A stretch of DNA of 64,000 bases from assembly GCA_031969915.1 (NCBI GenBank), contig DALYJJ010000001.1, positions 1 to 64,000 on the forward strand, read 5' to 3'. Below, one piece after another: positions 1-8,965 of this stretch (position 1 is its first letter; each line of letters begins with the position of its first letter). Source of the stretch: DALYJJ01 sp031969915 (lineage in GTDB: Bacteria; Acidobacteriota; Terriglobia; Bryobacterales; Bryobacteraceae). Under the pieces are notes generated by a model, which saw only the letters and a program-made list of their open reading frames with translations, ran no database searches and was not told the DNA's origin. The position numbers and the translations under genes are program-made.

Positions 1-363
1 CGGCGGCGCCATCCGAACGCGATGATCGTGGCGCACCCGGAGTGCCCGCCGGAAGTGCTCGCGATGGCGGAATACATCGGGTCGACATCGGCATTGATTC
101 AGTACTGCGTGGCCCACCGGCACGACGAGTTCATCGTGATGACCGAAAGCGGCGTTCGTCATTCGCTCGAAAAGCTGGCGCCGGGCAAGCGGTTCCACTT
201 CGTGGCGAACGACAACTGCAACTGCTCGGAGTGCCCGTATATGAAGCGGAACACGCTGGAGAAGCTGCGGGATGCGCTGGCGGCGCTGGAGCCGCGCGTG
301 GAGCTGCCGCTCGAACTGATGGCCCGGGCCCGCGTGCCGGTGGAACGGATGCTCGCCCTATAA
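1..363 (+). CDS. nadA: Quinolinate synthase NadA, C-terminal part (5' end cut by window)
   Basis: The reading frame is open from base 1, so the start lies outside the window. The 120 visible codons match the C-terminal third of NadA, the 4Fe-4S enzyme that condenses iminoaspartate with dihydroxyacetone phosphate to quinolinate in de novo NAD synthesis. Visible signatures are the HPECPPEV stretch, the MTESGVRHSL stretch typical of the last domain, and a terminal CNCSECPYMKRNTLEKL segment that carries the C-terminal cluster ligand. The stop codon is one base before moaA, so the two genes are probably co-transcribed. Family assignment is firm; only the missing 5' end is unknown. Confidence 0.95.
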   Translation, partial: RRRHPNAMIVAHPECPPEVLAMAEYIGSTSALIQYCVAHRHDEFIVMTESGVRHSLEKLAPGKRFHFVANDNCNCSECPYMKRNTLEKLRDALAALEPRVELPLELMARARVPVERMLAL

Positions 364-364
364 G

Positions 365-1354
365 ATGGCGCCCCTGGTCGACACGTTCGGACGCCTGCAC
401 GACAACCTGCGCGTGTCGGTTACGGACCGCTGCAACATACGCTGCTTCTATTGCATGCCGGAGACGGGCGCGCAGTACATGGACCGGCGCGAGATCCTGT
501 CTTACGAGGAGATCGAGCGCTTCGTGCGGATCGCGGTGGGGCTGGGGATTCGGAAGGTGCGCCTGACCGGCGGCGAACCGCTGGTGCGCAAGGATGTTTC
601 CGCGCTGGCCAGGCGGCTGGCGGGGATCGGCGGGCTGGAGGATCTCGCGCTCACGACCAACGGGGTTCTGCTCGCGCCGGTGGCCGCGGAGTTGAAGGCC
701 GCCGGCCTGCACCGCATCAACGTGCATCTGGACACGCTCGACCGGGAGCGCTTCGAGCACATCACGCGCCGCGACGATTTGGCGAAGGTGCTGGACGGCA
801 TCGACGCCGCGCAGCGCGCGGGCCTGGGCGTGAAGATCAACGCCGTGGCGGTGAAGAACCTGACGGAGCCCGACATCGTCCCACTCGCTCGCTACGGCCG
901 GGAGCGCGGCATCGAGGTTCGCTACATCGAATTCATGCCGCTCGACGCGCAAGGCCTCTGGCTGAGCGACCGGGTGCTTCGGCAGAACGACATCCTGGCC
1001 GTGCTACGCGCTGAGTTCGGGACGCTCGATGAGATTCCCGACAAGGATCCGCGCGCACCGGCCACGGAGTACCGGTATCGCGACGGCGGCGGGACCGTGG
1101 GCTTCATCTCCTCAGTGAGCCAGCCCTTCTGCCTCAACTGCAATCGCGTGCGCCTGACGTCGGACGGGAAACTGCGTTACTGTCTCTTTGCGATCGAAGA
1201 GACGGACGTGAAGGGCCTGCTTCGCGGGGGCGCGTCCGACGAGGAAATCGCCTCGCTCATCCGCGCCACGGTGCGGGCCAAGTGGCTGGGTCACGAGATC
1301 AACTCGCAGAAGTTCGTGCCGCCGCCGCGGCCCATGCACGCAATCGGCGGTTAG
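365..1354 (+). CDS. moaA: GTP 3',8-cyclase MoaA (molybdenum cofactor biosynthesis)
   Basis: This is a radical SAM enzyme that rearranges GTP to 3',8-cyclo-7,8-dihydro-GTP, the first step of molybdopterin synthesis. The N-terminal CxxxCxxC cluster motif is at Cys23, Cys27 and Cys30 (CNIRCFYC). The second 4Fe-4S cluster motif of MoaA, Cx2Cx13C, begins near residue 256 (CLNC...RYC). The LTGGEPLVRKD SAM-binding segment is present, and the protein ends in Gly-Gly, as is typical of MoaA and required for its activity. At 329 residues it is family length. It starts one base after the nadA stop. Its last four bases overlap the convergent epimerase gene. No other moa gene is in the window. Confidence 0.97.
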   Translation: MAPLVDTFGRLHDNLRVSVTDRCNIRCFYCMPETGAQYMDRREILSYEEIERFVRIAVGLGIRKVRLTGGEPLVRKDVSALARRLAGIGGLEDLALTTNGVLLAPVAAELKAAGLHRINVHLDTLDRERFEHITRRDDLAKVLDGIDAAQRAGLGVKINAVAVKNLTEPDIVPLARYGRERGIEVRYIEFMPLDAQGLWLSDRVLRQNDILAVLRAEFGTLDEIPDKDPRAPATEYRYRDGGGTVGFISSVSQPFCLNCNRVRLTSDGKLRYCLFAIEETDVKGLLRGGASDEEIASLIRATVRAKWLGHEINSQKFVPPPRPMHAIGG

Positions 1355-2181
1355 CCGCGCAAACGCTCGAGGAGCTGCGCTCCGTTTCGCACGTCAATCA
1401 CCCATTGCGCGGGCTGCGAACCCTCTCTCTCGATCACCAGGGGGCCACGATAGCCGCACTCCTTCACCTTGGCGATGAAGCGCTCCATGCCCACCGAACC
1501 CTGTCCCAACGGTTTCTCCGTTCCGAGCGCGCCGGGAACGTCCTTCGGCGGCCAGTCGCCGTCCTTGCAGTGCACACTGACCACGTGGGGCGCCAGGACG
1601 CCGAACGCTTCAATGGGATCGCCCGTTCCGTAGAGGATCATGTTTGCCGGGTCGAAATTGATGCGCACGTTCGGGCGGTCCACATCGCGGAGGAACTCAA
1701 GCAGCACATCCGCGGGCTCCTGCCCGGTCTCCAGATTGAAGGTCTGGCCGTTCTTGGCCGCGTAGTCGCAGATCTGGCGAACCGCGTCGCGGGCGGCGAC
1801 GTAGGCAGGGTCATTGGGATCTTCGGGAACGAATCCCACGTGAGCGCCGATGGCGGGCGCGCCGATGGCGGCCGCGAGGTCGCTTAACTCGAAGGTGCGG
1901 GCGAGGCGCACGGCGCGGGTGGATTCGGGCACGAAGCCGCAGGTGCGGAGCACGGTGGGGATGTCGGCGTAGTCTTCTCCGAGGTAGGCTCCGACGACGC
2001 TGACGATGGGGAACTCCGCCGCGGCGAGCGCGGCTTTCCACGTCGCGGCCGCTCCCTCCAGCGGATAGTCGCCCGCGACGCCGAGTTGGCCGCATCGCGC
2101 GCCGAGGCTCCTGGCCTCCGCAATCTGCGCGGCCGGATCCGCGCCGGCCCAGAAGATGACCCCGATCTCTAAAGGTTGCAT
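1351..2181 (-). CDS. Cytosolic sugar phosphate isomerase/epimerase (AP endonuclease 2-like TIM barrel)
   Basis: A protein of about 276 residues with the TIM-barrel pattern of the xylose isomerase-like/AP-endonuclease-2 family. It shows IGAHVGFVPED, the metal-site segment FNLETGQEPADVLLEFL, VRINFDPANMILYG, VSVHCKDG and a C-terminal LVIEREG. I chose the ATG at 2181 (MQPLEIG) because the family begins there and an AGGAG-like sequence (ACGGAGAAATT) lies upstream. A longer open frame would run deep into the previous gene. It overlaps the upstream oxidoreductase by 13 bp. The pair resembles inositol or sugar-acid interconversion modules, but the substrate cannot be read from sequence. No signal peptide is present, unlike the epimerase at 23370. 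Confidence 0.85.
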   Translation of the reverse strand: MQPLEIGVIFWAGADPAAQIAEARSLGARCGQLGVAGDYPLEGAAATWKAALAAAEFPIVSVVGAYLGEDYADIPTVLRTCGFVPESTRAVRLARTFELSDLAAAIGAPAIGAHVGFVPEDPNDPAYVAARDAVRQICDYAAKNGQTFNLETGQEPADVLLEFLRDVDRPNVRINFDPANMILYGTGDPIEAFGVLAPHVVSVHCKDGDWPPKDVPGALGTEKPLGQGSVGMERFIAKVKECGYRGPLVIEREGSQPAQWVIDVRNGAQLLERLRG

Positions 2182-3182
2182 GGAACAATTTCTCCGTTTC
2201 GTGTTCTTGCCTCGCGCAGCAGCAGGGCGAGCTTGACGGACAGCGCCGATTCCTCCGGCGGGCAAATCCTGGGCTGGCGCCGGTGTGCGACGCAATCGAT
2301 GAAGTACTCGATCTCGGCCTGGTAGCCGTCCTTGGCGGGCTGTTCGAGAACGGTTTCGCCCCCGGCCCGGTAGAGCGTGGTGGGGCGGCCGGCGGAACTG
2401 TAGTCGATGGTCCCCTCTTCACACACCACGCTGAACTCCATGGAGAACGGATAGGCCTTGGGGTGGTGCCAGCCGCCGGTGATCACCACATCGGCGCCGC
2501 TTGCGTAGTGCAGGTGCGCAGTGATCACGTCGATCCCCCGGGGCAGATCTTCGTGGCCGGTGGCTGAAACGCCGCGCGGCGCGCCAAACAGATGCACGGC
2601 CATATCGACGTCGTGGATCAGCAGGTCGAAGACGCCCCCGCCGCTCAACGTCTGCTGGGTGAGCCAGGCGCTCCAGGTGGGCGCGGCGCAGCGGCGGCGG
2701 AACAGCGCGCTGCGCACGGGGCCGAGGGCCTGGGATTTCACTCGCTCGATCATCGGCAGGTACGCCGGAAAGAAGCGCAGGACCTGGGCGGCCATGAGAA
2801 TCCGCTCGTTCTCCGCGGCTTCGGCGATCAGGTTGTCGGCCTCGGCGCCGCTCAAGGCCATGGGTTTTTCCACCAGCACGTGCTTGCCGGCGCGCAGCGC
2901 CTCGAGCGCCACGGGTGCATGCAGGTGGGTGGGCAGGCAGATATCGACGGCGTCGATGTCCTTGTCGCGCAGGGCGTCGCGGTAGTCGCGGTACTTGCGG
3001 ACGTTGGCGAAGTCGAACTTCACACCCGGACCGCCTAGGTTCCCTTGAATGGAGCTCAGGTCTCCGGTCAGCTTCTCCGGGACGTCGCTGACCACGGCGG
3101 CAAGTTCGGCCTCGGGGATGTTCTGAATCGCTTTCAGATGAGTGCTGCCCATGAACCCGAGGCCAAGCACGGCGATACGCAT
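2169..3182 (-). CDS. Gfo/Idh/MocA family NAD(P)-dependent oxidoreductase (cytosolic)
   Basis: 337 residues. The N-terminal Rossmann fold has the nucleotide-binding motif GLGFMGSTH at residues 7-15, and the family signature EKPMAL lies near residue 105. The C-terminal half follows the usual GFO_IDH_MocA_C pattern, including GGGVFDLLIHDVDM, which carries the catalytic-region histidine. Such enzymes oxidise or reduce sugars, inositols and their phosphates. It has no export signal and is translationally coupled to the epimerase downstream (13 bp overlap), so the two probably act on one pathway intermediate. The gene is first of its unit; about 62 bp separate its start from the next gene upstream. 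The substrate is unknown. Confidence 0.9.
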   Translation of the reverse strand: MRIAVLGLGFMGSTHLKAIQNIPEAELAAVVSDVPEKLTGDLSSIQGNLGGPGVKFDFANVRKYRDYRDALRDKDIDAVDICLPTHLHAPVALEALRAGKHVLVEKPMALSGAEADNLIAEAAENERILMAAQVLRFFPAYLPMIERVKSQALGPVRSALFRRRCAAPTWSAWLTQQTLSGGGVFDLLIHDVDMAVHLFGAPRGVSATGHEDLPRGIDVITAHLHYASGADVVITGGWHHPKAYPFSMEFSVVCEEGTIDYSSAGRPTTLYRAGGETVLEQPAKDGYQAEIEYFIDCVAHRRQPRICPPEESALSVKLALLLREARTRNGEIVPCNL

Positions 3183-3244
3183 AGAGTTCTAACGTATCAT
3201 GCGTTCGCGGCAAGGGCCCCGGGCCGAAGGGCGCGGGGCGCGCA

Positions 3245-3859
3245 CTACATCTTCACGACCTGGAACGAGAAGCGCTCGGGCGGCAGGCTGAAGTTGGGCG
3301 GGCTCATGTGCGCCCACGTTTCATAGGCCGACTGCGCCACCGGCAAGTTCAGGTAGAACAGGAACTGGTTCGAGAAGCACGAAATCGGGGGCGGCTGACG
3401 GAAGGTGAGCCGCATGCCCACGGCGCGTTCGAGCGGCAGGCCGGACGCCGACACGGCCTTATCGGTGAGCAGTGTGACGAAGCTGCTGCGACCGGCATGA
3501 GGCCAGACGTCAGGCCGCAACAGATTGCGCAGCCGGGCGGTGAACTCGAAGGTGGTTTCGCATTGCCGGATCCACTCGAGGATGCCGTCGCCCCACTGCC
3601 AGGCGGTGACGAACTGGAGATACTGCTCCACCAGGTTGACCGCCAGGTCCATCTTGCGCCGTTCGACGCTCGCCGGGTCGGCGATATCGTCGATGGGCAG
3701 GCCGGGAATCATGTCTTCCGCGTCAACGAGTTCGTTGGCCAGATTCATGACCTTGTCCAGGCGGTTGACTTCTGCCGACGCTCGGACGAGGAGCGGTGGG
3801 AGCTCGTGGGTATCGCTCCCGGGAATCTCAACAAACTTGCGGTCGCCGATGATCTCCAT
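3245..3859 (-). CDS. Conserved hypothetical protein, 204 aa
   Basis: I do not recognise this protein. It looks soluble and acidic, with no signal peptide, membrane segment or recognisable catalytic motif. The N-terminal half is predicted helical and charged (residues ~25-95). The C-terminal half is richer in aromatics and proline (SCFSNQFLFYLNLP, PNFSLPPERFSF), suggesting a beta-rich end. It has its own plausible sigma70 promoter (TTGTTG, 17 bp, TATAAT on the minus strand at 3917-3945), giving a leader of about 57 bases, so it is probably an independent unit. Codon use looks like its neighbours and the frame is clean, which supports a real gene. Confidence 0.7.
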   Translation of the reverse strand: MEIIGDRKFVEIPGSDTHELPPLLVRASAEVNRLDKVMNLANELVDAEDMIPGLPIDDIADPASVERRKMDLAVNLVEQYLQFVTAWQWGDGILEWIRQCETTFEFTARLRNLLRPDVWPHAGRSSFVTLLTDKAVSASGLPLERAVGMRLTFRQPPPISCFSNQFLFYLNLPVAQSAYETWAHMSPPNFSLPPERFSFQVVKM

Positions 3860-3916
3860 GGCTTACTCGCCTCTGTTTTCCCTTATCGGATTCAAAACGA
3901 AAAACTGTATTTCCGT

Positions 3917-3945
3917 ATTATAGGGACGGAGTCAAGGGCCAACAA
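3917..3945 (-). promoter_or_regulatory. Candidate sigma70-type promoter of the 3245-3859 gene
   Basis: Read on the minus strand, a perfect TATAAT (3917-3922) is preceded at 17 bp by TTGTTG (3940-3945), a partial match to TTGACA. It lies in the 129 bp non-coding gap between this gene and the mrp-like gene, in an AT-richer patch of an otherwise GC-rich window. Position and direction fit only the minus-strand gene. Confidence 0.45.
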
Positions 3946-3988
3946 GGTTTCTTTCGCGGCGCACGCCGTGGCGGGGAGGGGGCGGCGA

Positions 3989-4825
3989 TCAATCCTCCAT
4001 GGTGATGGACGGACCCTTGCGGGAGGCCGATGTGGCCTCGGCGCGCTCGGCCGCGGCCTTGGCCATGGCGATGAAGGGTTGCGCGTCGGGATGGTCTTCA
4101 CCCATGAGTGCGACCGGCCTGCCGGTATCACCCCCCACGCGCACGCCGGGAATGAGGGGCAACTCGGCGAGGAAGGGGACCTTCATGAGTTCCGCGGTGC
4201 GCCGGCCGCCGCCGTGGCCGAAGACATCCACGCGCTCCCGGGACTGCGGGGCGATCAGGTAGCTCATGTTCTCGACCACGCCGATCAGTTCCACGCGCAC
4301 CTGCTTAAACATATTCACGGCTTTTCGTGCGTCTTCGAGCGAGACGTCAGAAGGCGTGGTGACCACGATCGCTCCGGTCAGCGGCGCGGTTTGAATGAGT
4401 GTGAGTTGGACATCGCCGGTGCCGGGCGGCAGGTCGATGATCAGGAAATCCAGTTCGCCCCAATCGACGCCGCGCAGGAACTGCTGGATCACGCTGTGGA
4501 GCATGGGCCCGCGCCAGATCAGGGGCTTGTCGCCGGGGTTGAGAAACCCCATCGAAATCAGCTTGACGCCGTATTGCGAAAGCGGCTGGATCCGGCCGTC
4601 GATGGCCATGGGCGTGTCCTGAATGCCCATCATCGTGGGCACGTTCGGGCCGTAGACATCCGCGTCGAGCAAGCCCACGCGGTGGCCCAGCGCCGCGAGC
4701 GACACGGCGAGGTTGACCGATACCGTGGTCTTGCCCACGCCGCCTTTGCCCGATCCGACGGTGATGACGTGACGAATGCCCGGAATAGGAAGCTTCGGCG
4801 CTTCCGCCTGTCCTTGAGGAGCCAT
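3989..4825 (-). CDS. Mrp/NBP35-family P-loop ATPase (Fe-S cluster carrier-like), short form
   Basis: 278 residues. The deviant Walker A GSGKGGVGKTT is near residue 25, with LLDADVYGPNVPTMMG and LIIDLPPGTGD, which define the Mrp/ApbC/NBP35 ATPases implicated in carrying and inserting 4Fe-4S clusters. Two features are unusual. The N-terminal MIP18/DUF59 domain found in many Mrp proteins is absent. The C-terminal CxxC that usually follows NMSY is replaced by NMSYLIAPQSRERVDVFG with no cysteine. The ATPase assignment is firm; cluster binding through that motif is doubtful. The gene is the last of a minus-strand run from the glycosyltransferase at 10108, 37 bp after the hydrolase gene. Confidence 0.88.
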   Translation of the reverse strand: MAPQGQAEAPKLPIPGIRHVITVGSGKGGVGKTTVSVNLAVSLAALGHRVGLLDADVYGPNVPTMMGIQDTPMAIDGRIQPLSQYGVKLISMGFLNPGDKPLIWRGPMLHSVIQQFLRGVDWGELDFLIIDLPPGTGDVQLTLIQTAPLTGAIVVTTPSDVSLEDARKAVNMFKQVRVELIGVVENMSYLIAPQSRERVDVFGHGGGRRTAELMKVPFLAELPLIPGVRVGGDTGRPVALMGEDHPDAQPFIAMAKAAAERAEATSASRKGPSITMED

Positions 4826-4862
4826 AAACTCCCAGGATAGCAGCCGGTCCCGCGGGCCCTGT

Positions 4863-6329
4863 TTATTGCACCCGGCGCGAGGTCACATCGTGCCAGGAGA
4901 TGACGGCGCGCCATTGCAGGCGCGGCACGTCGCGCTCCAGCAGGAACCCTTCGGCGACCAGCGCCCGAATCGCCGCTTCGACGCGCGCGAGATAATCGTC
5001 CCGGTTCGCGTAGCGCTTCTGGATCTCCGCCGCGGGCAGCGGGCGCCAGGAGCCGTCGAGAGCCAGTTCCGGCCCGTTCCATCCCGCGTAGATGCCGAGC
5101 GGAACAGCCACCTCGGGCATCGAAACGCCGCCCAGTTCATTCCCCTCCGAACCCCGTTTGGGCGCGAGCACCACGGTCCCCTTCGGTTGCCTGCCGATCT
5201 TCGGCTCCACGTCCGCGGTGAGTTCACCCTTGGCGAGCGAAGGCACGCGCGTGGGCGGGGGCGGCGTTCCGTCGCGCAGCCATTCGTCGAACCGCACGAG
5301 GAGGGCGCGGCGGAGGGGACCCTGATCGAGCGGATTGCCGAGCCATTTCCGTTCCTTGCCTCGCTGCGGCGGCCAGCGCCCCGGCCCGTGCTGCGCGCCC
5401 GCGAAATAGTACAGCCGATGGTTGGGCGGGAGGTTGAGATCCCTGGCGCCGTCGGCCGAGGTGTGGAGCAGCGAGGCGGAACGCATCCAATACTCCGTGG
5501 AGCTGAACGTCTCGAACAGCTTGGGGGCGTTGGCCGCCGGCAGCACGGTGTAGGGCGGCGTGTCGAAGAGGTCATCGAACGCCGTCGAGCCGGGCTTCGC
5601 ACCCGCCACGTTGAAACTGCCGCGCGCGGCGCCCGCAACGTCGGCCCAGACCCCGTCGAAGACCTGCCTCCCCTTCTCGTCCGTATTGAAGCCCTCCGAG
5701 AGGAAGTGGCGCAGGAACCGCCCGCTCTGGGAGACGCCGAACCCCATCGCCCGTTTCAAGAACGACGGCTGATCGCCGAGCAGGTGAATGCCGCTGCCGT
5801 CGCGTTTCAGATAGGCCACCACGTCACGCGCGGCGGCGAAGCCGAGCCCCGGGATTGTCCCGTCCAGGCGCACCACGCCGGGCCCCGGCTTCAGATCGTA
5901 TTGCCAACCGACGGCGGCGACGGTGAATCCCTGCTCGAACAGAAACCCGTCGCCGGCGGGATCGCGGTCCTGGGCGGCGCGCGAAGTGAACTGAAAGGCC
6001 GCCAGCGCGGTCATTGAACCGCGGTTCACGATGTCGACGAGCAGGGTGCCGTTGCCGCGCCGTGGGTCGCTCGGCTTGTAGACCGTGAGGTCCGCGGAGA
6101 ACTCCACCATGCCGCTGCCGTTGCGGGGCGCCTGGTCCAGGCCCACGATCGCGCGGTTGGCGGGATTGGCGGGATCGATAGCGAAGCGCACCGTGGCTTC
6201 GATCCGCTCGTAGGGGCCGGCGAGCCCGAACGGGCGCCTCCCCGAGACGTCGGCGCGAGTCTCGACCCAGACTCCGGTGACGGCCGCGAAGGCGGGTGCG
6301 GCGGCGAGCAGAACAGCGGCGAAACGCAT
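4863..6329 (-). CDS. Secreted alpha/beta hydrolase-domain protein (Abhydrolase_10 type)
   Basis: 488 residues with an N-terminal signal peptide (MRFAAVLLAAAPAFA, cleavage near residue 15), so it acts in the periplasm or outside. The body resembles the large alpha/beta hydrolase-domain family common in Acidobacteria and Proteobacteria. A beta-rich N-terminal region (GPYERIEATVRFAI) is followed by a nucleophile-elbow-like GFGVSQSGRFLRHF near residue 195 and a YYFAGAQHGPGRWP segment that may supply the catalytic histidine. The substrate is unknown; an ester or lactone is plausible for the fold. It starts 21 bp after tsaD and may ride on the same transcript. Confidence 0.72.
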   Translation of the reverse strand: MRFAAVLLAAAPAFAAVTGVWVETRADVSGRRPFGLAGPYERIEATVRFAIDPANPANRAIVGLDQAPRNGSGMVEFSADLTVYKPSDPRRGNGTLLVDIVNRGSMTALAAFQFTSRAAQDRDPAGDGFLFEQGFTVAAVGWQYDLKPGPGVVRLDGTIPGLGFAAARDVVAYLKRDGSGIHLLGDQPSFLKRAMGFGVSQSGRFLRHFLSEGFNTDEKGRQVFDGVWADVAGAARGSFNVAGAKPGSTAFDDLFDTPPYTVLPAANAPKLFETFSSTEYWMRSASLLHTSADGARDLNLPPNHRLYYFAGAQHGPGRWPPQRGKERKWLGNPLDQGPLRRALLVRFDEWLRDGTPPPPTRVPSLAKGELTADVEPKIGRQPKGTVVLAPKRGSEGNELGGVSMPEVAVPLGIYAGWNGPELALDGSWRPLPAAEIQKRYANRDDYLARVEAAIRALVAEGFLLERDVPRLQWRAVISWHDVTSRRVQ

Positions 6330-6350
6330 CCCGCCATTACAGCGGCAGCG

Positions 6351-7439
6351 TCAGGCGAGAGTCAAATTCGCCTTCGCGGCCAGGGTGAAGTCCGCGAACT
6401 CCCGGCGCCCGAGCTTCGGGAAGGCGGCCGCGGCGATCATCGCCGCGTTGTCCGTCGAGAGAGTGACGGCCGGAAAGAACACCGGGAGCGGCAAGGCCGA
6501 TGCCGCCGCCTTTCGCAAACCCTGATTGCAGGCCACGCCGCCGGAGACGATCACGGAACGCGCGCCGATCTCTTCGGCCGCCGCGGTGATGTGCCGGAGC
6601 AGTTCCTCGATCACCACGCGCTGAAAGGACGCCAGGGCGTCGCGGGTCTCCCGGGGCGTCACGGTCAGCCATTGCTCCACGGTGGGCCGTGTGGCCTGGC
6701 GCAGAAGCTGCTTGCGCGCTTCGATCTCCGCGCCCAGGTCCCGCTGTTCGGTCCATCGGAGCACGGCCGTCTTGAGCCCGCTGAAGCTGAAATCGAGAGC
6801 GTTGCCCTTCATCTTGGAGAACGGGAAGCGGACGCCGCGCGGGTCTCCGTAGGGCGCCAAGCAGTCGATCACGGGCCCGCCCGGATAGCCGAAGCCGAGC
6901 AGCTTCGCCACTTTGTCGAACGCTTCGCCGGCGGCGTCGTCGCGCGTCTTGCCGAGGAGACGGTAGCGGAAACCTTCACGCACTTCAAACAGGTGCGTGT
7001 GCCCGCCGCTCACCACCAGCGCGAGCGCGGGAAACTCGAGTGCCTCACCGGCCTCCATCGCGACCGCGTGAATGTGACCCTCGACATGGTTCACGGCGAT
7101 GAGCGGCAGGCCCCGCACGAGGCAGAGCGACTTGGCGTAGGTGATGCCCACGAGCAGTGAGCCGACCAGCCCGGGCCCTTCCGTCACGGCCACCGCCGAC
7201 AGGTCCGGCGGCGCGGCGCCGGCCTGCGCCAGAGCCTCCCGCACCACCGGCACGATGGCGCGCAGATGTTCGCGGGAAGCCAGCTCCGGCACCACGCCGC
7301 CGTACTTGCCGTGCGTGTCGAGTTGCGACGCCACGACATTCGACAGGACGCGGCGTCCGCATTCGACAACCGCGGCCGCGGTTTCGTCACAAGACGATTC
7401 GATCCCGAGGATGAGTGGGCCGTGAGCGGCGCCGGACAT
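6351..7439 (-). CDS. tsaD: tRNA N6-adenosine threonylcarbamoyltransferase TsaD
   Basis: TsaD transfers the threonylcarbamoyl group from TC-AMP to A37 of ANN-decoding tRNAs, together with TsaB and TsaE, which are not in this window. Visible signatures are GIESSCDETAAAVV at the start, the metal-binding HVEGH, VVSGGHTHLF, the GEAFDKVAKLLGFGYPGGP nucleotide segment and IVSGGVACNQGLR. I chose the ATG at 7439 (MSGAAHGPLILGIESS), giving 362 residues, the normal family length; a longer open frame upstream runs into the neighbouring gene and lacks similarity. It lies 10 bp after the metallohydrolase gene. Confidence 0.97.
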   Translation of the reverse strand: MSGAAHGPLILGIESSCDETAAAVVECGRRVLSNVVASQLDTHGKYGGVVPELASREHLRAIVPVVREALAQAGAAPPDLSAVAVTEGPGLVGSLLVGITYAKSLCLVRGLPLIAVNHVEGHIHAVAMEAGEALEFPALALVVSGGHTHLFEVREGFRYRLLGKTRDDAAGEAFDKVAKLLGFGYPGGPVIDCLAPYGDPRGVRFPFSKMKGNALDFSFSGLKTAVLRWTEQRDLGAEIEARKQLLRQATRPTVEQWLTVTPRETRDALASFQRVVIEELLRHITAAAEEIGARSVIVSGGVACNQGLRKAAASALPLPVFFPAVTLSTDNAAMIAAAAFPKLGRREFADFTLAAKANLTLA

Positions 7440-7449
7440 GCACCGATTA

Positions 7450-8964
7450 TCACCCGCCGCCGGAACCGGCCGGCGCGAGTGCGGCGTACACGGCCCGCGC
7501 CTCAGTGAAGAGTTGGAGCATGGCCTGGCGGTGCTCGGGCCGGCGGAAGCCGGGGTGCGTCCGGTAGAAGGCCAGTTCGCGGTCAATCCAATGGAGGAAG
7601 AAGGCGGCGTCGGAGGGCACGACGGCGCTGCTGCCGGGAACCGCGCGATACACGGGACTGGTGTGCGCGAAGCGGACGGTGCGATCCGGTGTTTCGAAGA
7701 CGCGGGCCGCGAACCAGCCGGACTCGTTCGACTGGATGGAGAAATCGGCCGCCAATTCGCGCGCCCCCGCGGCGGCGGCCACCGTGCGGATGACCTTTCC
7801 CTTGAAGACCACCTCAAGCCGGTCCAGCGGATGGAGCGACGAAGCCCGGGCGCGAATGCGGAGGCGGCGCGCCGGGCCGCCGAGAACGGCGCCGGGCCCG
7901 AGGCCTTCGACGGTGAGAAAGAGCATGGGGCCGTTGGTGGCCATGCTTCGGCCGGCCTTCAACGAGCGAAACCATTGCTGGTAGGTGAAGGGGCGATCGA
8001 GTTTGACGTACACGCGGGCGTAGCCCAGCGGCGCGGCTTTGACGCCGGACGCCGAACCCGCCGAGACGGGCAGGCGGAAGCCGCAATTGAGGAACCGGTA
8101 GTAGACGTCCATCGCCCAAAGCGGCATGCCGGCGGGCGTTTTGTATTCGGGGCGATCCTTCGGAATCATGCCCCAGACATCGGTTTCGGTCTCGACGCCC
8201 TGGCGGTTGAAGTGATTGTAGACGATGCCCGCGAAATCGATGTGGCCCAGGGCGGCCAGAGCGGCCGCGTCGCGCCAGACGATTTTCTCAGCGTCCACCC
8301 AGGCGCCTTGAGCGTGAGCGAGGCGAGCGAAGGTGTCGTTGGTGGGATGGAGAAGATCGCCGTCGAAGGGGACGGGGGAACGGAGGCCGACGAGGTCCAC
8401 GGCGCCCGGTCCGTCCTTGAGCCGCTCCACTTCCTTGTCGAGCACGCTGTAGACGTGCGTGGCGTCGACGCTGCGGATGGGTTCGCCGGCCGCGGGCGGA
8501 GTGGAGCGGGGACGGTCGTCCCAAATCCAATCGGTCAGGGTGGGCGCGAGGTTGAGATCCTCGGCCAGAAGGAGCACCGGCATCTCCTCGGGGCGGCGGT
8601 GATTGTGGAGGTCGCCCGAATACCAACCGCGGCGGTTCATGGCGATCCACCGGGGGAGATGGACGGCGATCGAGATGTTCCCGGAGGGGGCGCCGTCAAC
8701 GGTGGCACGGAAAGGGCGGAACTCGGGACCGCGCTCGGCGGCAAGCTTGTAGCGTCCCGGCGGGAGGGAGACGGTGAAGCCGGCCGGGGTGACGAAGTGC
8801 CGCTCTTCGCGTTGTGCGTAGACGGTTGCGCCGGCGGGCTCCCATGGTTTTCCGGCGGCGTCCGTCAGGTAATACCGGGCCGCTGTGGCGCAGCGGACGG
8901 TGAGCGTGAAGGGTTGCTGCGCGCCGGCGCTGAGAGTGAACAGGAGAAGCAGCAGAGGGCGCAT
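7450..8964 (-). CDS. Secreted CehA/McbA-like (PHP superfamily) metallohydrolase
   Basis: 504 residues. A signal peptide (MRPLLLLLFTLSAGAQ) is followed by a beta-sandwich-like N-terminal region and then a PHP-type metal site beginning with WYSGDLHNH near residue 113. The segments DFAGIVYNHFN and VSAGSASGV fit later metal or structural positions. The C-terminal part (~residues 340-430) looks like an all-beta accessory domain. CehA/McbA relatives cleave esters and carbamates, but the name is a family label and the substrate is unknown. It starts one base after the glycosyltransferase stop, so the two are coupled. Confidence 0.75.
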   Translation of the reverse strand: MRPLLLLLFTLSAGAQQPFTLTVRCATAARYYLTDAAGKPWEPAGATVYAQREERHFVTPAGFTVSLPPGRYKLAAERGPEFRPFRATVDGAPSGNISIAVHLPRWIAMNRRGWYSGDLHNHRRPEEMPVLLLAEDLNLAPTLTDWIWDDRPRSTPPAAGEPIRSVDATHVYSVLDKEVERLKDGPGAVDLVGLRSPVPFDGDLLHPTNDTFARLAHAQGAWVDAEKIVWRDAAALAALGHIDFAGIVYNHFNRQGVETETDVWGMIPKDRPEYKTPAGMPLWAMDVYYRFLNCGFRLPVSAGSASGVKAAPLGYARVYVKLDRPFTYQQWFRSLKAGRSMATNGPMLFLTVEGLGPGAVLGGPARRLRIRARASSLHPLDRLEVVFKGKVIRTVAAAAGARELAADFSIQSNESGWFAARVFETPDRTVRFAHTSPVYRAVPGSSAVVPSDAAFFLHWIDRELAFYRTHPGFRRPEHRQAMLQLFTEARAVYAALAPAGSGGG

Positions 8965-8965
8965 G

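Noticed and set aside
7157..7508. Short open frames overlapping tsaD on the opposite strand
   Set aside because: They lie within the conserved tsaD coding sequence and have Pro/Arg-rich composition without start signals.
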